Origin: CAIQPS01 sp963783835
GTDB taxonomy: Bacteria > Actinomycetota > Thermoleophilia > RBG-16-64-13
DNA: 36,066 nt
NCBI GenBank assembly: GCA_963783835.1
Contig: CAWAOX010000005.1
Location: forward strand, 1 to 36,066
Direction of reading: 5' to 3'
How positions within the stretch are numbered: position 1 is the first letter of the stretch; every line of letters starts with the position of its first letter. Below the pieces are notes generated by a model. That model was given only the letters and a program-made list of their open reading frames with translations, was not told the DNA's origin and made no database searches. Positions 29,733-36,066 of this stretch are shown here, one piece after another. A program made the position numbers and the translations under genes.

Positions 29733-32625
29733 CGACACGCCCCTCCGTTCGAGCGGGCAGCCGGCGCGGCTGCATACGGATAGCAACGCCTCCCGCCGCA
29801 GACGGGCCGTCCTCGTGGGCGCGATCGTTGTCGTCGCGGTTCTCGCACTCATCATCTTCCTGCGCTACTACGTCGACTGGCTCTGGTTCGACGAAGTGGC
29901 TCTGCGCACGGTCTTTTGGAGGCGGATCACCACCGGCCTCGTCGTCGGGGTGATCGCAGCCGTCGTCTTTTTCGCCATCGTGTACGGCAACGTCGAGATC
30001 GCCCGCCGGCTGGCTCCCAAGTACCGTCCCGTAGAGGGCGTCGACATCGTCGAGCCGGTGAACGAGAGGGCCGTGCGGCGGGTCCGGCAAGTGGGGCTCG
30101 CGCTCTCGCTCGTCGTCGCGGTGATCGTCGGCTTCTCCTCCGCGGGCTCGTGGCTGACGTTCGCTCAAGCGCTCAATGCCGTCCCGTTCGGGGTCACGGA
30201 CCCCATCTTCAATCATGACCTGTCGTTCTACGTCTTTGTCGTGCCGGCCTGGCAGTCTGTCTACTGGTTCCTGTTTGTCACGCTGATCGTCTCTCTGGTC
30301 GCGTCCATCGCCGCGCATATCATGCTCGGCGGCGTGCAGGTCGATCAGCGCCTGATGACTCAACCCACGACGCCGACCCAGCCGCAGGACGCGGTCAAGA
30401 TGGCCCGCAGCGCGCTGCAACTGACCGGGGGGGTGCACATCGATCGCGGCACCGTCGCCCACGTCTCGGCGCTTCTCGGCGCTCTGTTCATCCTGAGCGG
30501 GGCGGGATATCTGCTCAAGGCCTGGAACCTGCTTTATTCCACCGCGGGCGCGGTTTTCGGCGCCGGCTACACCGACGTCAACGTGCGCCTGCCGCTCATC
30601 CGGGTGCTCATGGTTTTGGCTTTCCTGCTCGGCGCGGCGCTGATCTACAACGCCGTGCGGGGCCGGCGCAGGCTGTGGCCCCCGTTGGCTATCGGCGTAT
30701 GGATCGCCGCTCTTATCGTCCTCTTGGCTATCGTTCCGGCCATCTGGCAGGCGTTGGCCGTGAACCCGAACCAGCTTACAAAGGAAACCCCCTACATCGC
30801 CAACGACATCGCCGCCACCCGCGCGGCCTACAAGCTGACGGAGATCAGTAAGACCCCATACTCGCTGCAAGGCGATCTTTCGGCCGCCAAGCTCCTGGCC
30901 AACAACGTGACGGTAAGCAACGTCCGTCTCTGGGACCCGGAGGTACTGCTCACGAGCTACGGCCAGCTCCAGGAACTCCGGCCGTACTACTCGTTCGAGA
31001 GCGTCGGTGTCGATCGCTACCTTGTCGACGGTGTGTATACCCAGACCATGCTCGCTCCGCGCGAGTTGCGCGTCTCCGGTCTGCCGGCGCAGGCGCAGAC
31101 CTGGGTGAACCAGCACATCACGTATACGCATGGCTACGGGGTGACCGTGTCGGCTGTGAACCAGGTCTCCTCCGGTGGGTCTCCTGACTTCCTCGTCCAG
31201 GATGTCCCGCTGGTGTCGTCCACACCCGCTCTTGCTGTCACCGAGCCGCGCATCTACTACGGGCGCACCGGCACCGACTACGTCCTGGTCAAGACCACCG
31301 ACCAGGAGTTCGACTACCCGGGCGCCGACGGCGACGTCTACACTACCTACACGGGCAGCGGCGGCATCCCGGTGGGTTCGTTCCTGAACAAGCTCGCTTT
31401 CGCGCTGCGCTTCGGCAGCATCAAGTTCTTCACCTCGTCGGCTATCACAGATGAAAGCCGCATCATCATCAAGAACAAGATCACCGAGCGCCTGGCCACG
31501 GCCGCGCCGTTCCTCACCTTCGATAGCAATCCCTATATGGTGATCGCCGACGGCAAGCTCTACTGGATTGCCGACGCCTACACCACGACCGACCGCTACC
31601 CCTACTCGCAGCCGGACGGTGCCATCAACTACATCCGCAATTCGGTGAAGGTCGTCATCGACGCCTACAACGGCACGATGACCTTCTACACCTTTGACCC
31701 GAGTGACCCACTTATCCGTACCTACGAGAGGATCTTCCCCGACATGTTCAAGGCCAAGGCCGATATGCCGGCCGGCCTCAGCGAGCACGTGCGCTATCCC
31801 GAGGATTTCTTCATGTCGCAGGCCCGGATGTTCACTACCTATCACGTCACCGACCCCGCCGTGCTCTACAGCAAGGGCGACCAGTGGGAGATCCCCAGCA
31901 ACGTGACAATCTCCGAGGGAGCTCCCATGAGCCCCTACTACATGATCATGCGGCTGCCGGGCCAGACCCACGAGGAGTTCGTCCTCATCCTGCCGTATGT
32001 GCCCAACAGCCGCAGCAACATGATTGCGTGGCTCGGGGCCCAATCCGATGCGCCGGACTACGGTAAGGCGGTGAGCTTCGAGTTCCCCTCCAGCCTGAGC
32101 GTCTACGGCCCGGCGCAGGTCGAGGCCGCCATCAACCAGGACCCGGCGATCTCGGCCCAGCGAACCCTCTGGGGTCAGGAAGGTTCGACCGTGATCTTCG
32201 GCAACCTTCTCACGGTGCCGATCAGCGACTCGCTCCTCTATGTGCAGCCGCTCTACCTGCAATCCAACCAGACGGAGCTGCCGCAGATCCAGCGCATCAT
32301 CGTCTTCTATCGGTCACCGTCGGCCACCCCCAACCTGCCGTCGGGGCAGCAGCAGAACGTGGTGATGGCGCCCACTCTGGGTGAGGCGCTCGCGGAGATC
32401 TTCGGCGTCGCGGGGGTTCAGCCCGGAACGGGGCCCACTCCTCCGCCCAGTACGGGACCGACGAATCCCGCCGTGGTGCAATTGATCGCGCAGGCCAATG
32501 CGAAGTACGCGGAGGCCCAGGCGGCGCTGCGTGCGGGCGACCTGGCCACCTTCGCCCAGCATATCGATGCGCTGGGCAAGATCCTCACGCAAATCCAGAC
32601 TGCGCTGGGGTCGGCTTCCCAATAA
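29725..32625 (+). CDS. UPF0182 family membrane protein
   Basis: A 966-residue protein. Seven hydrophobic helices occupy roughly the first 350 residues, beginning with A-V-L-V-G-A-I-V-V-V near 33 and followed by the conserved Y-Y-V-D-W-L-W-F-D-E-V. A large external domain of about 500 residues comes next, rich in Tyr, Thr and Pro, with E-T-P-Y-I and D-A-Y motifs. The C-terminus has a Pro/Thr linker G-P-T-P-P-P-S-T-G-P-T and a short helical tail. Size and layout match UPF0182, found mainly in Actinobacteriota, Cyanobacteria and some Firmicutes. The function is unknown. ATG 29725 is eight bases after TATACT and has no ribosome-binding site. It overlaps the end of the methyltransferase frame by eight bases. 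Confidence 0.93.
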   Translation: MDNDTPLRSSGQPARLHTDSNASRRRRAVLVGAIVVVAVLALIIFLRYYVDWLWFDEVALRTVFWRRITTGLVVGVIAAVVFFAIVYGNVEIARRLAPKYRPVEGVDIVEPVNERAVRRVRQVGLALSLVVAVIVGFSSAGSWLTFAQALNAVPFGVTDPIFNHDLSFYVFVVPAWQSVYWFLFVTLIVSLVASIAAHIMLGGVQVDQRLMTQPTTPTQPQDAVKMARSALQLTGGVHIDRGTVAHVSALLGALFILSGAGYLLKAWNLLYSTAGAVFGAGYTDVNVRLPLIRVLMVLAFLLGAALIYNAVRGRRRLWPPLAIGVWIAALIVLLAIVPAIWQALAVNPNQLTKETPYIANDIAATRAAYKLTEISKTPYSLQGDLSAAKLLANNVTVSNVRLWDPEVLLTSYGQLQELRPYYSFESVGVDRYLVDGVYTQTMLAPRELRVSGLPAQAQTWVNQHITYTHGYGVTVSAVNQVSSGGSPDFLVQDVPLVSSTPALAVTEPRIYYGRTGTDYVLVKTTDQEFDYPGADGDVYTTYTGSGGIPVGSFLNKLAFALRFGSIKFFTSSAITDESRIIIKNKITERLATAAPFLTFDSNPYMVIADGKLYWIADAYTTTDRYPYSQPDGAINYIRNSVKVVIDAYNGTMTFYTFDPSDPLIRTYERIFPDMFKAKADMPAGLSEHVRYPEDFFMSQARMFTTYHVTDPAVLYSKGDQWEIPSNVTISEGAPMSPYYMIMRLPGQTHEEFVLILPYVPNSRSNMIAWLGAQSDAPDYGKAVSFEFPSSLSVYGPAQVEAAINQDPAISAQRTLWGQEGSTVIFGNLLTVPISDSLLYVQPLYLQSNQTELPQIQRIIVFYRSPSATPNLPSGQQQNVVMAPTLGEALAEIFGVAGVQPGTGPTPPPSTGPTNPAVVQLIAQANAKYAEAQAALRAGDLATFAQHIDALGKILTQIQTALGSASQ

Positions 32626-32967
32626 CCCTCTCTTTGGTCACGCCCGACGAGATCGCTCCTGGCGCCTGGTGGCTGGAGGTGGGGAGTTCTCCGATCCGTG
32701 TGCGGTCGGACTGCCGCGCGATCAGATCAGCGGCTCGGTGGAGAGCTGGCAGACGTGGTGTCCCGGGGCGCACGCAACTCGGACCTAGCACTTGAACGGA
32801 TGATACTCAAGGTACTCGAGGACCTAGCCGTTATACTCTCATGACATGCCGCATCCCAACATCTCGGGCGTCAGTACGCGCAGTATCTCAACAAGAAGTC
32901 GAATCTTTTCCGGCGCGTCGACTCCGTGCTAACCTGATTCGGCGGGACCAATCTAGGAGGCTACAGA
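32626..32967 (+). other. 342-base gene-free stretch before the polysaccharide genes
   Basis: I find no convincing protein or RNA gene here. A TATACT box at 32832-32837 could be the -10 of the polysaccharide operon; its -35 is poor. It would leave a leader of about 125 bases before GTG 32968. CTAGGAGG just before that GTG is the ribosome-binding site. No terminator for the UPF0182 gene is evident. Confidence 0.4.
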
Positions 32968-34582
32968 GTGCGCAACGCTGAAGGTCAAGAGCAGCACAAC
33001 CCGGGATCGACGACGGAATACCTCAGGGTCATCCGCGAGCGAGCCTGGGTGATCATCCTGTCCGTCGTGATCGTCGTGGGGGCAGCGCTGGCGATGTCCT
33101 ATACCTCCACCCCGCTGTACCGGGCGTCCTCCAAGCTCGTGTACCAGACGAACAGTCTCGACCAGGACACTATTCGGGGCGCAGGTCTTCTCCAACTCCA
33201 ACCAGCCCCGGGACGTCGAGACGGGGGCCCAGATGATCACGCTCCCGCAAGTGGCCGAAGGCGTCAAGACGCAACTGAACTCCTCACGGTCCGCGGGGCA
33301 ACTGCTGGCCATGATCAGCGTGACCCCGTCGACCACCACCAACCTCATCCAGATCGACGCCGTAAGCCCCGACCCGCAGGAAGCAGCCAACGTCGCAAAC
33401 GCCTTCGCCGAACAGTTCGTCACCATCCGCCAGAACACCGATAGGGCCATCGTCGCGGCCGCCCGGGAGCTGGTGAAGAAGCAACTTGACAGTCTGAGCC
33501 CCGCGGACGCCAGCACCGAGTACGGCCTGATGCTCAAGGATAAGTACGAAAGCCTTCAGATCTTGGAGTCGATGCAGAACGGCGGCTTCACTCAGGTCCA
33601 GACCGCCTACGCTCCCTCCGCGCCGTTCTCGCCCCGGCCGGTTCGTACCGGCATGCTTGCTCTCTTCGCGGGACTGGTGCTCGGGATTGGACTTGCCTTC
33701 CTACTCGATTATCTGGACAAGCGGGTCAAAGACACGAAGGTGCTCGAGCAAGTCAGTGGCCTGCCCGTGCTCGCCGTCGTCCCTGCCGTCGGCGGTCGAT
33801 GGAGAGGCCGTCCGGGGAAGGAGCGGTCCGTGAGCCCGGTGGGCTTCGCTGCGAACCCTGAGATGCTCGAATCCTTCCGAACTCTGCGCTCCAGCCTCCA
33901 GTACTTCGACGTTGAGAAGAGCATCAAGACCATCCTCGTCACCAGCGGTCTGCCGCGCGAGGGCAAGACGGTGACGACCGTCAACCTGGCTCTCAGCCTC
34001 GCGCTCGCCAGCAACCGAGTGGTCATCATAGAGGCCGATCTGAGACGTCCCATGATCCCGCAGTATCTCGGCATCGATAGCGAATTGGGCCTCTCAACTG
34101 TCCTGGCGACAGGCGTAGACGTGCAACTCGCGTTTCGGTCGGTCGATCTCAAGGCCCTTGTTCCCAAGGAGGTCGGGGAAAGAGCACAGGGGGCCGGCGG
34201 CTTTTCTCTTGAGGGGAGCCTGCGTTGCCTGGCCTCGGGCCCGCTTCCCCCCAATCCCGCGGAGTTGCTCAGTTCCGACCTGATGGAGCAGTTACTGAAG
34301 ACACTCAGGGCGAGTAAATCGGTCGACTACATCGTCATCGATACCCCGCCTGTCTTGTCGGTCGCCGATGCTCTCGTTCTCGCGCCCAAAGTGGACGCCG
34401 TCATCGTCACGACCCGGATGAACTGGACGACCCGGACAGAGGCGCAGGAGGTGAGCAGCCAACTGCGCCGATCGGGTGCTCGAGTGCTGGGCGTCGTGGC
34501 GACCGGGGTAAAGGCCGAGAGCCGCTACTATGGAAAGCGGGGCTACTACCAGTACGGCTACCGCTACGCTAGAGTGGCCTAG
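32968..34582 (+). pseudogene. Wzz-type chain-length regulator fused to BY-kinase, broken by an apparent one-base insertion
   Basis: A polysaccharide copolymerase/tyrosine autokinase of about 537 residues in two frames. The first frame (GTG 32968, AGGAGG seven bases upstream) gives the N-terminal Wzz helix W-V-I-I-L-S-V-V-I-V-V and reaches N-S-L-D-Q. The second resumes T-L-F-G-A-Q-V-F and runs to the stop. One surplus base lies at 33163-33169. The second frame has another helix, then the kinase: Walker A G-L-P-R-E-G-K-T, A' V-I-I-E-A-D-L-R-R-P, Walker B V-I-D-T-P-P, and a C-terminal tyrosine cluster (R-Y-Y-G, G-Y-Y-Q-Y-G-Y-R-Y). Such proteins control chain length and export of capsule or exopolysaccharide. 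It is probably intact in the organism if the shift is an error. Confidence 0.85.
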
Positions 34583-34583
34583 G

Positions 34584-34616
34584 CGCCCGCCGCTTCAGTA
34601 GGCGCCTCGGCGGGCG
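34584..34616. terminator. candidate bidirectional terminator between convergent polysaccharide genes
   Basis: CGCCCGCCG (34584-34592) and CGGCGGGCG (34608-34616) form a nine-base stem with a 15-base loop between and overlapping the two convergent gene ends. There is no T-run, and the right arm is inside the minus-strand coding sequence. Confidence 0.4.
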
Positions 34617-36066
34617 AGCACCACGACGATCGTCTTGAGCATGATGCTCAGATCCAGGCGCAGGGACCAGTTGTCCAGGTAGTACTTGTCCAGCTTGACC
34701 ATCTCATCAAAACTCAGGTCACTGCGCCCAGACACCTGCCAAAGCCCGGTGATCCCCGGCAGACCCTTCAGCCGGCAGTAGTGCTCCGAGCAGTAGTGCT
34801 CGACCTCTCGGGGAAGCGGGGGCCGGGGCCCCACCAAGCTCATCTCGCCCTTGTACACGTTGATGACCTGGGGAAGCTCGTCCAGACTCCACTTGCGCAA
34901 GAAGCGGCCCACCCGGGTCACACGCGGATCGTCCTTGATCTTGAAGAGCTGGCCGTTGGCGCCTCTTCTCGTTCTCGTCCTCCAGGTCCTCAATGAGCGC
35001 ATCGGCGTTAGACACCATCGTCCGGAACTTGTACATCAGAAAGCGCCGCCCATTCTTTCCGACCCGTGGTTGCTTGTAGAAGACGGGTCCGCGAGAATCC
35101 AGTTTGATCGCCGCCAGGAGCACAAGGCAGGGGATGCACCCTAGTACCAGGAGGACACTCGACACACCCACGTCCAACGCTCGCTTGAAGGCCCTTTCCA
35201 CCTGGTTGAGAGGGTCGACGTCGACGTCGATGACGGGGAGTTCCCCGTATCCGAGCAGTTCAGCGGACAGGTAACTCTCCTCGAAGAGCGAGGGGACCAC
35301 CCGAAAAGACACGTGGGCCACGGACAAGAGCTTGGTGATCTCCGGGAGGAGAGCGTGCTCGCTCGGGTCCAGCGCTACCACCACTTCACTAGCTCCGCAT
35401 GCGGTCCACACCCGGTCGAGATTGTCGAGGCCTTCGTAGGTGGGCGAGATACGAACGGGCGCTTTTGGTCCGAATGGCGCCGCAGTGACATCCTGGCTCG
35501 GCGAGCCATACTCGAGCCTGCCCACGCAGGCGACGCCGAGCCAGGGCCGCTTGGCCAGAAAGGCGGTGAAGTCCCTGGCGGCCTGGCCGTCACCCAGCAC
35601 CAATACTCTCCTAAAAGCCACACCACTCATAAAGAGGGACCGCTGCCTGATGGCAAGGCCCACCCGGGCTGAGGCGCCGAGAACGAAGAAGATGGCGAGG
35701 CTCGAGCCTACCAGAAGCCGGGAGAAATCAAGCGATCCGAAAAAGAAGCCCTTGGTCGCGAAGGCAAGAAGAGCGATGACGCTCGTGGCGATGAGGAGAT
35801 GGGTGGCCAGTTTCCCGGGGTCCCCGAGCCGCGACAGCCGCCGGCTATGGGTGTACTGGCCGTTGCGAAATCCCAAGACCATCGTCAGCACCAGGACAAG
35901 TCCGACCCCCAGGTCGGCGGTACCGGCCGCGGCCACGCTCTCCATGGGGTGCCAGTTGCTGATTGCGAGCAGAGCCAAGAGCGCGCACACCGCAGCGAAC
36001 CCGTCGAGGAGAGCGAGCAGCCGACGAGGACGGCGAAGCCACTCGTAGCCTACCGAGGCCTCGTCC
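34595..36066 (-). pseudogene. polyprenyl-phosphate glycosylphosphotransferase, cut by the window edge and broken by an apparent one-base insertion
   Basis: The minus-strand frame is open to the right edge (its first visible residues include E-W-L-R-R-P-R-R-L-L), so the start lies outside. The N-terminal part has membrane helices and a CoA-binding-like central domain. A further helix (S-S-V-L-L-V-L-G-C-I-P-C-L-V) precedes the catalytic domain with Y-K-F-R-T-M. At about 34962-34972 one surplus base shifts the frame. The other frame then continues G-A-N-G-Q-L-F-K-I-K-D-D-P-R-V-T, D-E-L-P-Q-V-I-N-V and G-I-T-G-L-W-Q-V-S-G-R. The enzyme starts exopolysaccharide repeat units by placing a sugar phosphate on undecaprenyl phosphate, fitting the convergent Wzz-kinase gene. 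Confidence 0.85.

Noticed and set aside
29710..32262. 850-codon minus-strand open frame opposite UPF0182
   Set aside because: A by-product of high GC and biased third positions; the plus-strand UPF0182 protein accounts for the region.

Overview
The window is GC-rich and densely coded. Its genes point to an anaerobic, probably Gram-positive-type bacterium related to the Actinobacteriota (Coriobacteriia or OPB41-like lineages come to mind). Supporting signs are a UPF0182 membrane protein, a membrane-anchored HtrA, low-potential iron-sulfur, molybdopterin and corrinoid-type redox proteins, and two genes that need selenocysteine. This placement is an inference from gene content. No rRNA, tRNA, CRISPR array or insertion sequence was recognised.

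Layout. 1-3.1 kb: the tail of a probable zwf, an alpha/beta hydrolase, a HigB/HigA-type toxin-antitoxin pair, and a minus-strand SPFH protein with a small HIRAN-like partner. 3.4-5.4 kb: htrA, a structured repeat element (copy A), a small unknown protein and an amphi-Trp protein. 5.5-7.3 kb: a long UGSC-type selenoprotein gene interrupted by one in-frame UGA, with a bacterial SECIS-like hairpin directly behind it. 7.4-17.4 kb: a GntR/FadR-type regulator facing a tightly coupled operon. The operon encodes an oligopeptide-type ABC importer (lipoprotein, two permeases, two ATPases), an AprA-like flavoprotein, an AprB-like ferredoxin and a PLP aminotransferase. 17.4-20 kb: a cytoplasmic reductive-dehalogenase-like protein, repeat element copy B, a gene remnant and an EcsC-family protein. 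20-23.3 kb (minus strand): a C_GCAxxG_C_C protein, a molybdopterin oxidoreductase and its four-cluster Fe-S subunit. 23.4-27 kb (plus strand): a DUF134-NifX-like open frame, OsmC, DUF4037, EamA and DUF456. 27-29.7 kb: an orphan RHH antitoxin, a small conserved protein, a second selenoprotein (FrnE/DsbA-like, U-P-Y-C active site) and a MidA-like methyltransferase with a frameshift. 29.7-36 kb: UPF0182, then a polysaccharide pair (Wzz-BY-kinase and a polyprenyl glycosylphosphotransferase), both frameshifted.

How the genes work together. The 8.2-17.4 kb operon looks like a route for importing a peptide- or amine-like substrate, oxidising it on a flavin, passing electrons to a ferredoxin and carrying out a transamination. 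The convergent UGSC selenoprotein and the RdhA-like protein flank it. The two UGA-containing genes are independent thiol-redox families. UGA is also the ordinary stop of many genes here, so the read-through is local rather than a changed genetic code.

Strongest leads: the two selenoproteins; a two-copy intergenic element of about 160 bp whose hairpin keeps its pairing through five compensatory base-pair changes; and three genes near the right end that each carry an apparent one-base insertion, which may be sequence errors or real decay.
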